From Anisodus tanguticus (Eukaryota; Streptophyta; Magnoliopsida; Solanales; Solanaceae), in assembly GCA_034509755.1 (NCBI GenBank), contig CM067557.1, positions 41,350,001-41,414,000 of the forward strand: a DNA stretch of 64,000 bases. Direction: 5' to 3'. Below are positions 35,990-48,179 of the stretch, in pieces (the first letter of the stretch is position 1; each line of letters starts with the position of its first letter). Under the pieces are notes generated by a model. The model searched no databases, had not been told where the DNA came from, and saw only the letters and a list, made by a program, of their open reading frames with translations. The position numbers and the translations under genes were made by a program.

Positions 35990-37354
35990 ATACAACGTAG
36001 AATCGTGGTACCTCAAGACGGTGGATTGCGTAAAGAATTGCGTATGACACTACTTGGGCAGGTCATCCGGGTGTTGAACGGATGCTTGCCTTGCTGTCTC
36101 GTGCATATTTCTGGCCGAAGATGGAAGAAGATATTGAAGCCTACGTAAAGACTTGTCTAGTGTGTCAATTAGACAAGACTGAACGTAAGAAGAAAATGGG
36201 TTTGTTGCAGCCTTTTTCTATTCCGGAAAGGCAATGGATGTCTGTTTCTATGGATTTTATTAATGGGTTTCCGAAGGTGAAAGATATGGCATCGATCATG
36301 GTGGTGGTCGACATGTTCTCAAAATATGCTGTATTTATTGTGGCTCCGGTTGTGTGTTTGTCTGATATTGCTATTGATTTATTCTATAAAAATGTGGTGA
36401 AGTTCTTTGGTGTGCCAGGTGATATTGTGAGTGATAAAGATGCTCGCTTTACAGGTCGATTTTGGACAGCTTTGTTCAATATGATGGGGACTGATTTGAA
36501 GTTTTCTACTGCCAATCATCCTCAAACTGATGGGCAGACTGAAAGAATCAATCACTTGTTGGAGGAATATTAGAGGCACTATGTGACGGCGAGCCAAAGA
36601 AACTGGGTGGACTTGTTAGATACAACACAATTTTGCTATAATCTGCACAAGTCGTCGGCAACATAGATGAGTCCGTTTGAGATAGTATTGGGTAGACAGC
36701 CGATGACTCCGTTGGACGTTGCAAAACAGATGAGTCAAGACAGTTGCCGTGCTACCTATCGTTATGTGAGGGAAAAATGTGAGATGCTTGCTGAGGCGCA
36801 AGACAGCTTGCGCAAGGCCCAAAGGCGCATGAAGAAACATGCTGATCAACATCGAAGATCGGCTGAATTCAATGTTGGTGATAAGGTGTTACTTAAGCTC
36901 ACACCTCAGATTTGGAAACAAATTGTGAGCAAGCATCGACATCGCGGGTTGATTCCTAAATATGATGGACCATTTGAAGTTGTTCAAAAGGTAGGCGAGG
37001 TTGCTTACATATTGCAGTTGCCGGAAAGATTAAAGTTGCACCCAACTTTCCATGTCAGTTTTTTGAAACCTTATTTCGAAGATGTCGAGGATTTGGACAG
37101 GAACAAGTCGAAGAGGGCACTGGCTGTGGTGCGCACACAGTTTGATGCCGAAATAGAAAATATTCTTGATCACTGGGTTCTTGGCATGAGTAAGAAAAAT
37201 AGGCGGACATAATTTCTGATTCATTGGAAGGGAAGGCAAGAAGCGGATGCTACTTGGGAGAAGGCTTCTTTATTATGGCAATTTGACAAGCAGGTGGAGG
37301 ACTACCTTAAAACAGCTTCGACGAGGACATCGAGTTCAAGTGGTGCGGGTGGTT
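35990..37354 (+). pseudogene. second Ty3 copy, 5'-truncated: integrase and chromodomain
   Basis: Begins at the integrase H2C2 finger, in inverted orientation to the left copy, directly against the left copy's gag start. The integrase core continues to QTDGQTERINHLLEEY, followed by a stop (36571-36573); further stops lie at 36664 and 37210. The chromodomain is still readable (FLIHWKGRQ then DATWEK). It is about 90% identical in protein to the left copy by eye. Confidence 0.88.
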
Positions 37355-38375
37355 TGTTACACCCCTAGATTTGACTATGATGAACGTCGGGCGGAGGCAA
37401 CGTCAAGGGCTTGTGCATTGCCCCTTGGCACTGGCCTACGTGAACAATGAAAGCAATGTGCGGCTAAGTCAAGAAAGTGGGATGATTCGGGCAGACGTGA
37501 GTGTTGGAGCGGGCTGGTCGAAGGCAAGACAGACTTGACAATAGGTGTGCGAAGAGATGGCATCGTATCGACAGAAGCATCGGAAGAACAAATGTAAGTA
37601 TTGGCACGGGCTGATCGAAGGCAGGAAGGGCGTGAGGCGATGGCATCACATCGGCAGAAGCATCGGAAGAATAGACGTGTGTATTGGCACGGGCTAATTG
37701 AAGGTAGGAAGGGCGCGAGGCGATGGCATCGCATCGGCAAAACAGGCGTGAGTGTTGGCACGGGCTAGTCGATTGCAACAAGGGCGCGATACATGCGCGA
37801 GGCGTAGGCATCGCGTGGGCAAGAAAAATAAGAAAAATAAGAAAAATGCGGCTAAGTGTTGGGACGAAGCTAAGAAGCTGAGGCAGAGGTAGATCACGCG
37901 CGAGGCGCCTGACTAAGGCGGCGGTTACGTCTGTGTGCGCGGCACATATGATGATTTCATCATGTGCGTAGCACACATGACGGTTACGGGCAGTTACTGC
38001 GCGAAGCTGACGTGAGGCGTGAGTTTGCTGAATGGGACGAAGTGTCCCTGAGTTGTGCCTTAGTGTTTCCTTGTTTTATGGCTGGTATGTGCCATGCACG
38101 CCCCTATGTCCCCTTGTAACTGCCGTGGCCAGAATTCCCTATTTATGTAGCATTTCGTTTATGGCATTAGAGGATCAGAACATTGTGAGACTAAGAAGCA
38201 AGTCTTAATCTAAGTGTTGATCAATTTTGTACGCCTCTTTGTAAACGAGATTCCTTATATTATTGAGAATAATAAAGGTTGGGCGTTTGCCTGTAAATGT
38301 GCGTGTTGTTTCTTTCTGTCCCTAAATTATTCTAAGTGTTGAAAACGAGTGCGTGAGGAACGGCTGAAGTTAACA
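37355..38375 (+). mobile_element. Ty3 LTR (1021 bases) with internal tandem repeats
   Basis: Starts TGTTACACCCC after a purine-rich stretch and ends GTTAACA. Within it, 37495-37800 holds about four copies of an ~80-base unit built on 'gtattggcacgggctgatcg' and 'ggcatcgcatcggcagaagc'. A TATA-like ctatttatgt lies at 38139. Confidence 0.8.
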
Positions 38376-38385
38376 ACGATTGTTG

Positions 38386-38646
38386 ACATTATGCACATTC
38401 AGATGTTGAAAGACAAACAATCGCAATTATTCAGTATTCAGATCTAGAGACAATATCTTAATCATTCAAATATGTATTCAGATTAAGACGTATTAATCTT
38501 AATGAAAACAAATTAGGCCTTAGCCTAACTTTTATCTCTAAACATTGTTCCTAAAACTCATTTTATAATACATAGGGGTTAATTTCAATTTGTTTAATTT
38601 TACTAAATTATGATCGTAAGCCCCGTTCAGTTTGTCTAGGTAGTAG
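38386..38646 (+). repeat. right copy of the long direct repeat
   Basis: Matches 30559-30921 from 'cattatgcacattc.gatg' to 'tttgtctaggtagta', with an internal gap of about 105 bases. See the left copy. Confidence 0.85.
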
Positions 38647-39127
38647 TAGTGTACATTCTAGACCACGTGAATATACCTGTTTAATGGCCAAGTGAGCTTT
38701 TCTGGGCCGGAGTCATAAGGCTCCACCTAGTCTCAGCCCCATCTCAAGTGATGATTGGACTCGTAAGGCCCAAGAAGCTTAACTCATTTCTAGGCCTGCC
38801 TGCGCATCTATGCGGGGACTTTGCTGGGCCTTCCATCCAAAAAGTGAGCTATGGCCCATTCAAGCCTCATGTGGTCCAATATGTTGCCTAAATCTTACAT
38901 CTTATTAAGAGCAAAACAATATTTTGGCAGCCGATGTGGGAGGTTACTCATTGTTTCCTTTCGTTTCCACCTTTTTCTGAAAAAAACCTTTTAAGGTTAC
39001 GTTTACTTCGAATATTGTTGGCATACATTTGTCCATGTAAATGAGTATGTAGGAAAAGGATCCACCAACACGTAGAAAAAAACATCTCATTATGCAGTTA
39101 TTCTCTTAGCGACAGAATAATATACAT
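38647..39127. other. intergenic stretch, nothing recognised
   Basis: No open frame or known element was identified. Confidence 0.4.
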
Positions 39128-39720
39128 ATCTTTAACCTTCTCTATTTAAATAGCAGTCTTCAGTATGTGGATTCAAACTCGTGATGTATGATCGATCATA
39201 CACTCTACCAGCCGTACTATCTTTGCCCCATTGAACCAAAATCCTGGGGGCTTATTTTGCAATTCTGCTTGCATGTCTCTAACCTTCCCTACTTAAATAA
39301 CCAGCTTGGTTCAGTATGTGGATTCAAACTCGTGATGTATGATCGATCATACACTCTGCCAGCCGTACTATCTTTGCCCCATTGAACCAAAATCCTAGGG
39401 ACTTATTTTGCAATTCTGCTTGCATGTCTCTAACCTTCCCTACTTAAATAACCAGCTTGGTTCAGTATGTGGATTCAAACTCGTGATGTATGATCGATCA
39501 TACACTCTGCCAGCCGTACTATCTTTGCCCCATTGAACCAAAATCCTAGGGGCTTATTTTGCAATTCTGCTTGCATGTCTCTAACCTTCCCTACTTAAAT
39601 AACCAGCTTGGTTCAGTATGTGGATTCAAACTCGTGATGTATGATCGATCATACACTCTGCCAACCGTACTATCTTTGCCCCATTGAACAAAAATTCTAG
39701 GGGTTTATTTTGCAATTTTG
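39128..39720 (-). repeat. four-copy tandem array of a ~151-base SINE-like unit
   Basis: Unit starts (ctctaaccttcc...) lie at about 39128, 39275, 39427 and 39578. The first is diverged; the others are nearly identical. Each unit contains a perfect palindrome (atgatcgatcat). On the minus strand it carries a box B-like 'gagtttgaatcc' followed by 'ttatttaagtagggaagg', which resembles the SINE at 16067-16221. Confidence 0.85.
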
Positions 39721-39741
39721 CTTGGTAAAACTTTCAGACCC

Positions 39742-39778
39742 ACTTGTAGAACTACATTGAGTATGTTGTTGTTGGTGC
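39742..39778 (+). mobile_element. TTG-tailed LINE/SINE remnant
   Basis: Short sequence ending tgagtatgttgttgttgg with a diverged core before it, directly right of the tandem array. Confidence 0.55.
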
Positions 39779-40403
39779 TTGGCAAAACTTATTCGCACCA
39801 AGTGTTTAAATCAAACCATACTAATTTACCATGTTAAATAACAATTTAAGGGGAAAAGTTATAGTAGTCAATGACGATTTTGTAATAACCATGTCTATGA
39901 AGACATGACATGTATTTACTGCTTTGGCGTAAACATCCCGATACGGGTAAGTATTTACCTTTTAGTCTATTAGACTCATCATTAGTGACAACATTAAAGC
40001 ACATATAACTAGCAGGGTCGAAACTCCTGTGTTAGACCAAAAACTTGAGGAGGTAAAAAGAGGATAGGCTAACCTATAAGTCAGGGAGGGAAACAAAGAT
40101 ATTTGCACAGAATTGCAGTAAAATAAAAGAAAAAATCCATCCCCTGGATGAAGGGATAAGAGAAGAGATAAAAGGTTCACTGATATTACAGCATCTAAAA
40201 GGTATACAATTAATCTCTGTTTTAGTGGGTCAGGTGAGAATCACACACATAAGGCCTTCTCTGTAAAAATTGTGTAAATTTGCTGTCAAAATATATACAA
40301 CAAAGAGGAACAACCAGGGCTCGAGCAATCAGATCACTAGTTTTTGCAGAACCTCGGCTTTTTCAGTCAAATTTTGATGTTTGTCCGATGATTGCATTTC
40401 ATA

Positions 40404-43400
40404 TTAACCCTGCATATGAGGCGTTAGAAAGAATCGTAAAGAATAATTAGCCCCCTATGCCTGGGATAATAACACACGAAAAGAAGTACCTGTTGGCTCA
40501 GAATTTCCACAGCAACATTCAAGTCCCCATCAGCTGCTGCCAGTGCTACTTCTACTTGTGTCTGAGTAATCAAGATCGTTAGCGCGTTCATGAGTCAGAA
40601 GTTAATTAAATCTCAGAAAGCTGTGATAAGAATTGTGTTCCCCGAGTGATAAGGAAAGGATGCATTGGAACTAACTGTACCTTCTCAAAACCCATTGCAA
40701 CAAGTTTCTGAATCTCTTCATCTGAGGGAATGGAGCCCTATATCAAACATAATTTTAGCATTAATGATGGTAAGAATAAACACTTAGCAAATGTCCAAGT
40801 CCAAGTCATATACCTGCTGTACTAGCGGTCTGGTAGCTGCGGAGGTGGTATCTACTGCTGATTGTCTGAGTCATCTCACACAATCAAAATACAAGTTAGA
40901 GCAAATCATAGACACCAAACTCTTAGGTTTTAACAATAAAGTTAAGCTATCAAGCTCGACCCACAATAAGAAGGCCAAGTAATTATGGTAATTGGAGGCT
41001 CTACTTTGATCTAGATATAAATCAGAAAAGCTAGAAGATACTATATAGTGTAAAAAGAACTGTAGTTTCATGAACGCATTGAAGAAAATCCAGCTTTTCC
41101 TATCTGTAGCGATATAACTTAAACTTGGTTAGTGGATTGGCCAATTTAAACACCTTGTAATCCAAGCTAATCATTCAATCCGAGAACAGTATATGTAAGA
41201 CAGCAGCATGTGAAAATACAATAAAAAAACAGATCTATCTTGGTGCACCAACCAATGGTTTAGACACATACAAAATCGATATGATTATTAACAATTTAGC
41301 ATGTAACAACGGTCTGTTTCTAGCACCTTCCAGCTAAGCTCCGCTCTCCACCTATTGTCTCTGTAGGTGAAATACTCTCAGGGCTGTTGCTACCACTCAG
41401 GAGCCTCGCCTGTAACGTTGAGTCATGATTTCCAGTGGTGCTCTGAGAAGTAAGAGTTCTTCCTCTCCCAGGAAACCTGCTATCATCCGTTGCCGGCTGC
41501 ATTTTGAACAAGTTAATAACTTGATAGACTTCAATAGATTTTTATTCTTATTTATATATTAGGGCACACAGACAAGAGAGCTAGGTACGTAGTGATTATT
41601 AAGCAGTTATGTAGTTGAGAATTCAGCAAGAGAAGGGTTGATTAATACACATCTGGAACTCATCAATACACGAGATAGAAAATGGCATTAATTTCCACTA
41701 GTTCACAGCCCATAGGTGGAATACTACATCAATGGGATTCGATCTCTCACCACATGGTGAAACATGCGGGGCTCACACCACCTGAGCTACACTCCAACCC
41801 CACCTTTGTTAATTTCAATCACTACTCCGGTAATTACCTTTAAATGTGAGAATATGAAACTTGAGCAGGTTGTGCAATTATTCTCTTAGGTTACAGGGTT
41901 GCAATATAGAGTACGAAGGTCAATAGTCGCAAAGATAACAAGACATATTATTCTTCCCCCATTAAGTTTCTCATCACCAGCATTGAAAACAAACAAGTAT
42001 AGTGTTCCTTTCTATCAAATTTTATTTTTTGATTTTCTGTCGTTTATCTACCATCTCTCTCACTGCTATTCATATATTCCTTCCCCAAAAATCTCCAAAC
42101 ATAGTTTCATGCATGTACTATATTTCTAAATAGCAGGAAGGACAGGTCAATCCAACACCCATATGTTTAACTTCTACTGTATTCAGATGAGTAAGTCTGG
42201 ATAATCTGCAATACCTGAGCAGAGCTCTCTCTCTGTGGCATCCATGAAGAAAGGTTCTCCCAAATATTTCCAGAAAGCACTCTTCTGTAAGGAAGAAATG
42301 TCACTATTATTGCACATGCTCAGATTAAATCAGTAAGATTCTACTAAGCTAAGAACAGGATCCACCTGGAGGTCACAGTTTGATTTGAATGTGAGGGTAG
42401 GTATCCTGCACCATTACCGCCAGTGCACATAATAAACTTTGGTCTCCTCACACAAGTTGACTGCCCAAAAGATAGATATGTAAGTACTTTGCAAATTTCA
42501 CTTTGTTATTAAACTGCATCCAACCAAACAAATGAAATTGAGGTGGCCGAGGGTTTTGCCGTGCCTTACAAAACATGGCTCAACCACTAAAAATGTTTTA
42601 TACAATGATCCAAACTTTCAATATACAATATAATGAACTGATCAATTTCTCTCTTGTTCAAGTTAAATGCACACATCACAAAGGAACTTATCAGTTTGAC
42701 AATCAAGAGGGAGAAAAGATATGCCATTCACCTTACTTGTAAATGGGCACATGCGAATGCCTTAAATTTTGGATTCTATTCGAAAATCTATACAATGTAT
42801 CTCTCGTGGAGTTTGTTATCTTTTGGGTCTTCTATTATCAATATTTTGGGTTCTTGTACACTCTCTTGAGTGCTTTCCAGTAAAATTTTACATTTACCAA
42901 TTGAGAAAAGAATGAACCAGAGAAATAATACAGCCTACTTAAACACTTACTTTTGGGATTTCAGATAAGAGAACGTATAGCATCAGCACAAGGACTTAAG
43001 GAAGCAGAATGTACATAACGACATTGTCGTCGCCTAGGACGAACTACCCGGGGCAGCAGCAAGAAAAGAGAGGCAATGATTTCTTGTACCAACTAAGGTG
43101 CAAACACTGAACCTGTCGCTAGGTTAACACCCACAGGGCCAGTTTGGATTAAATCATCCATCCCCTGGCATGCTATTAGTGGTGTCTCTGTTTGTGACCA
43201 TTTACCATGCAAATGCCCTGATCATAGGCTTAACTTATTCTTTGTCCTCTTTAAGAATTAATTGTCTACAAGATGCCAACAAACCAAGGCAAATGCCCTG
43301 ATCATAGGCTTAACTTATTCTTTTTCCTCTTCACGAATTAATTGTCTACAAGATGCCAACAAACCAAGGTGGAAGTTAAGCATCAAAGTAAAGAGGCAAA

Positions 43401-46400
43401 CAAGCAAGCCAGATCAATCAGAAGGGTGATGCTCACATCACTTTGTACCTCAAAGTTGAGCACACAAAAACAACAACATACCCAGTGTAATCCCACACGA
43501 CGTCTGGGAAGGGTAGGATGTAAGCAGACCTTACCCCTACCTTTGTGGAGTAAAGTTGAGCACACAAGTGGTCCAAAAAAAATGAGAAATATCAGAATAT
43601 CTTACTATCATTTCTTTGGAGAACTTACTAGCCAAGTGGAAGATTCAATAGCCGAGAAGAAAGGAGTCCCAGGTATTAAAACATTGAACAATCCATATGT
43701 ATCTGGTACCATCAAGAAAAGGGAAGGAAAAAAGAAAAAGAATTATAAGATAGGTGAACACAAATTAAAATATAAAGATTGTGCACATAATATTCATGAT
43801 ACCACAAATGACATGGAATAGAATTTAGAGAGCTTGAAGAGGGTCCAGCAGGGTGGAAGTCACTTACATGCAAATCCAGACAAAATACCACAAAGATGTC
43901 CGAGTAAGGAGACATTAGTCATAACAAGCTGAAACACCACCAGTAAAATCAATGCATACCTATTGAAAAAATAATCAAAATATTATAGCATAAGATGCAC
44001 ATAATACAAAACATAAAACAAACGTACAATTATCGGAAAGTAAATAGTTACCATTTAGCAGGCACATTAAAAAGCCCAAACACACTGCAAAAAAGAAAGG
44101 AAAACTTACATTAGCAAACACATGATTTCAACAACTCATAATTGATCTAATGTGACCAGTCACATCTAATGTCAAACAATCTTATGCAAATTATCTGTGC
44201 TCATAGATGACGTACATATACAAGATCATTGATTTATTTATACAAGAAATTCCAAACTTGCACAAAGGGAAGGAAACGAGGAAAATTCATAATCTAATGA
44301 TTTAAAAGAGGAAACAGGATCCAAAAGAAGGAAAGCAAACACACCTTCTAGTTTGGGCCCCACTTAGACTTGTCTCCATCACAATCATTGAAAATAAGAT
44401 CCCTGAGAAACCTATAGCACACTCGTCCATAAAGTATGGGTAAGGATGAAAGGGATTATGCGCAATCAACAATGCTATAAGAAGATGGGCTAAGGCATTG
44501 CTAACGGCCAACAGAACAATTATATATAACAGGCGCACAGATCCCATAATCCTCTCCAGCTCAGAACCCAAAGGGACCAAAGCTAACATATTAAACATAA
44601 CATGCAGTAGAGAACCATGAAACAAAATTGAGGTGAAAATCCTGTAAACTGCAACAGAAAGACAGACAAAATCAGTATCAGCACAACTAAGATACAAAGT
44701 TATGCTAAAATGATAAGGAAAGAAAGGATATCCAAATTATAGCTCCACAAAAGACTTTCATGCACTACAGAGCAAAGCAAATCAAATTTGAATAACGTGA
44801 TTCATCAATAATTGATGACAAATACAGGAGTTATTACAATGATTATGTATCTATATTGGAACCTGAGCAAGAAAGATTAACTCATTCCATAGGCCAAGCT
44901 TTTCCGTCGGATGCTAATCAGCTCAAGGCAATTCAAACTATGTGGATTGAAACATGTCATTGAGATGCTATATGTGAGTCTTAAACTATGTATAATAAGT
45001 CAACGATATTATACTGTTCATTTCAAACGAAAAAAGTAAGCAAACCTCGCATCATAATCCCTTCTAATCAATTGTTCAACTATAGTTGTTCTTTACAAAC
45101 TTAATAATGCTTCTTAAATTACAATACATAGTTTATGTAGTAGTAGTAGTATATAATTTGTGCCTAGACTGCTAAATAATTTCAAACATCATGGTTTAAT
45201 GGTCTTCGATAACATGAGTGTTCTCAAACACAACTGAGGAGACCTAAGAGTTAGAACTAGAAACAAACTTTAGCTCCTATTTAACTTCAGCGACGAGCAT
45301 CAATAGATACATTCCAAATCCTCATATGAAACCCAAGTTCCTCTGCTATATCCATTGTAAATATTTAATTGCCATTTTTGTGCCTCATCCTGGGGAACAT
45401 ACTAGGTCTTTACCTTTCTCTTAGTCATAGAACTAACAAATATAGCACCCAACAAATCTACAAGTTAGGGTAACCTAGAAGAATGCCAGTTAAACATAGG
45501 TGCAATTAACCTTAAATTCTCTAACTCCACAATCAGTGTTTGCCCCTTAACCTATCAAAAGTAGGTTGCAAAGGTTTAATAGTGTCTTTCTGAAATTTAA
45601 GTATGCGTGTCAAATAAACGAGAAGAGATGAGTAAAATTACATGAAAGAGTAAGGTGCCAAAATCTTTAAGGAAAGTACAACAACAACAACAACATACCT
45701 AGTGAGACCCCACTTTCTGGGGAGGGTAGAATATATGCAGACCTTACCTCTACCCTGGGAGGTAGAGAGGTTGTTTCCGGTAGACCCTCGGCATAAGAAG
45801 CAATTCAAAACAGTACTAAAAGGAAATAACGAGAACGAATAAGTCATCAAAATACTATAAAAAAACATGATAGAGCAGTAACAAACACACAAAAAAGGAT
45901 ATTGACAACCACAAACCAATACGATAATCAAAGAACAATAAACAACAAATGATTGATCAGTTGATAGGCATAAATTAATTCCTAGTTAAATAACCACCAG
46001 AGTTCCCCCCCTGCAACTCATCAATGATTGCTAAGCAATATCAATGTATAATTATCCCCAAATTCAGTAGAAAGATTCCAGCAAATTTATCTTTCAGATA
46101 AGAATAGAGCAATTTGAATGCAGCTTAAGAGGATTTCTTCATAACAAGCAATATGTATGAGCAGCACTACAAATAACTGTGTACCTTGAAATCGAGAAAT
46201 TACAGCAGACGGCCAGAAGCATACTTCAGTAAACGAGTCATACCCAACCAAAAGGCAAACCAAGTAAATTACCCCGCAAACAGCCACCACTGCAGATGCA
46301 AGTATAGGAATTCCTTCCCACCACTGATTCATCCTTGTCTGCAATCCCGCCTACAAAGTACAGACAAATTGGAGCAAGTGAGAGTCAACATAAAAGCTAT

Positions 46401-47842
46401 TTTACCCACCGACTCTCGCCTTGCTTTCAATGTCCAAGCTAGACGTTATGTAATATTAAGAAGACAATCTCTCTAATTGCTTCTTATTGGAAGAATATAA
46501 AAGTAAAATGGTGGCTCTGATCACTCGAGTAGTCCTAGATCTTAATATAATTTTTTACTTCAGAATGACACTTAAAATAGAGAGCTACTAGAATTTTTTT
46601 GAACAAAGGAAAAGATAAACACAAGATTTGTAATAAAAAGAACATTTTTTCTGTAATAAATGTTAACAGATAAAAGAGGAATAATCATTCTCCAAAAGCA
46701 ATATAAAGCTCATTGTTGTTACAGCCTTGCAGTGATATAATCACTTATATCACTACAAGAATACAAAGAACAAAACAGTTATTGAATAAAATTTTCAGGA
46801 GAACTTTTGTAACAACATCTGAAATCGACCGTACAAGCTGAGGCATAAGGTCAAAAGCTTTATGCAATAAAAGGAGAGAACTTCTGGTTAAATACATTAC
46901 AAGATGTTTTTCCATACTTTCCGCATTCAGTTCTAGCTATTTCTGCACCTTCTATTCGGCCTGAACAACATATACGATGGGGCCACACCTTTTTTCATTA
47001 CTATGGAATATCTTTCACTATTTTACTAAAAATGGAACGAAATGATCTTGTTTCTACGCAATTACCTACATCACTTGCCACCATCATTACATATCTTCCC
47101 TACTGGAAATCAATACATAACAACAACAACATACCCAGTGTAATCCCACAACTGGGGTCTGGGGAGGGTAGAGTGTATGCAGACCTTACCCCTACCATGG
47201 AGGTAGTGAGTTTGTTTCCGATAGATCCTCGGCTCAAAGAAACGCAAACCACAACAGTCCGGAAAAAGAAATAACGGAAGTAACGAAGCCATGGCAAAAT
47301 ACAAAATAATGCATGACAAAGCAGTCTGAAAAAAGAAACAATAACGTAAACGACAATCGGAGTACAAGACACATCAGATAATAATAGAAATTAAAGGACA
47401 AGAAACTATAAGAGTAATACAAAATGTGACACACTCAACTAACTACTAGCCTTCTTCCCTGATTCGTGTCCTTCATAATTTCCAATTGTATCATCAAACT
47501 ATATAGCTGTCGTAGTTACATACAGTCAACAGAATACCCCATTTCCCAAATATAGTCCTCCCAACCAAAAAAAAAAAAAAAAATCTTCCAATCATGAAAT
47601 TCCTATATATTTTTCAAATAAAGCTAAAGAAATAACCTCAATTTACTCTATTTCTGCATAAATGACATGATCAGAGATTCATAATTCAAAAATCAAGCAT
47701 TTTAGCTATATCTTTAAACCCTCATTAGTTTTCAAAACTTCAATTAGAACCCTAACATCTGCATTTTTGCATTTCGATACATACAATTATGAACAACTAG
47801 TGGATCTAAAAATAGTACCTCAGAAACAATGTTTGGTCTCAT
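40404..47842 (-). CDS. RBL15: rhomboid-like protein with C-terminal UBA domain (13 exons)
   Basis: An intramembrane rhomboid-family protein; UBA-bearing members are thought to link membrane proteins to ubiquitin-dependent handling. Exons, first to last: 47842-47819, 46350-46185, 44648-44345, 44084-44052, 43959-43868, 43702-43629, 42460-42366, 42284-42215, 41496-41327, 40865-40814, 40737-40681, 40561-40490, 40409-40404. All junctions are GT-AG with joining phases, giving 404 residues (Arabidopsis RBL15 is about 403 from memory). The start is MRPNIVSE, then several membrane helices. Ser145 in the GFSG motif and His197 in LLGHLCG are the expected catalytic pair. The conserved FNMLALVPLGSELER loop is present. 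A low-complexity linker (FPGRGRTLTSQ) leads to a UBA domain at about 362-402 (IQKLVAMGFEK ... AVEIL). Several introns carry repeats. It appears intact. Confidence 0.94.
41680..41800 (-). mobile_element. tRNA-derived SINE in RBL15 intron 8
   Basis: On the minus strand: 'gtgtagctcaggtggtgtga' as box A, then 'gagatcgaatccc' as box B, and a short body. It lies in the intron 41497-42214. Confidence 0.6.
43209..43368. repeat. exact-period 80-base tandem duplication in RBL15 intron 6
   Basis: Units 43209-43288 and 43289-43368 both begin gcaaatgccctgatcatagg and differ at only a few bases. No coding content. Confidence 0.9.
43468..43551 (-). mobile_element. 84-base truncated TTG-tailed insertion in RBL15 intron 6
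   Basis: Complement of the LINE/TS tail with its TTG end at 43468. A perfect 16-base duplication aaagttgagcacacaa flanks it (43452-43467 and 43552-43567). Confidence 0.9.
45678..45950 (-). mobile_element. RTE-LINE 3' UTR and tail in RBL15 intron 2
   Basis: TTG end at 45678, then the tail module to about 45797, followed on the minus-strand upstream side by the T-rich 3' UTR typical of the family (to about 45950). Confidence 0.7.
47118..47460 (-). mobile_element. RTE-LINE 3' UTR and tail in RBL15 intron 1
   Basis: TTG end at 47118, the tail module to about 47235, then about 200 bases of LINE 3' UTR similar to that at 45800-45950 and 29200-29390. The insertion is 5'-truncated before any coding part. 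Confidence 0.75.
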
Positions 47843-48179
47843 TTTCACCGAATTTTGTTCTTCTTTCGAGATTTCCAATTCGAACGTTTGTTTTTTCGGG
47901 TGGAGTGTAGAACAACACTAAAATGTATATATACTCCGGGTTTTGATTCGGGTTACAATATCCGGCCTGAATCCATTTATAGCAACCCGCCAATAGCTAG
48001 GAATTTTTACATGTTCGAGAAATAATTTTGTTATAAAAGAAAATCTTAAAAAACTTTTTTTGTCATCATTAAAAAAAGTCCCTTGTTTTGTTAGTGAGAA
48101 TTTTTTTTTCAAGAAAGTACTTATCAGAAATTGATATTAATATTAGTACAGGATAAAAAATTGATGAAATTTCTGAATA

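Noticed and set aside
39128..39720. CRISPR-like regularly spaced repeat
   Set aside because: It is a head-to-tail tandem array with no unique spacers, in a plant nuclear context.
40404..40409. Doubt that a 6-base last RBL15 exon is real
   Set aside because: Kept: the donor after SQQ and an acceptor before GG-TAA are both good and the length fits. Reading through the donor would add unrelated residues, but RNA data should settle it.
42960..43010. Hydrophobic open stretch (FLVLMLYVLLSEIPK on the minus strand) with splice-like ends as an RBL15 exon
   Set aside because: The true exon at 43702-43629 matches the family (YTYGLFNVLIPG) and its phases join both neighbours; this one would break the conserved order.
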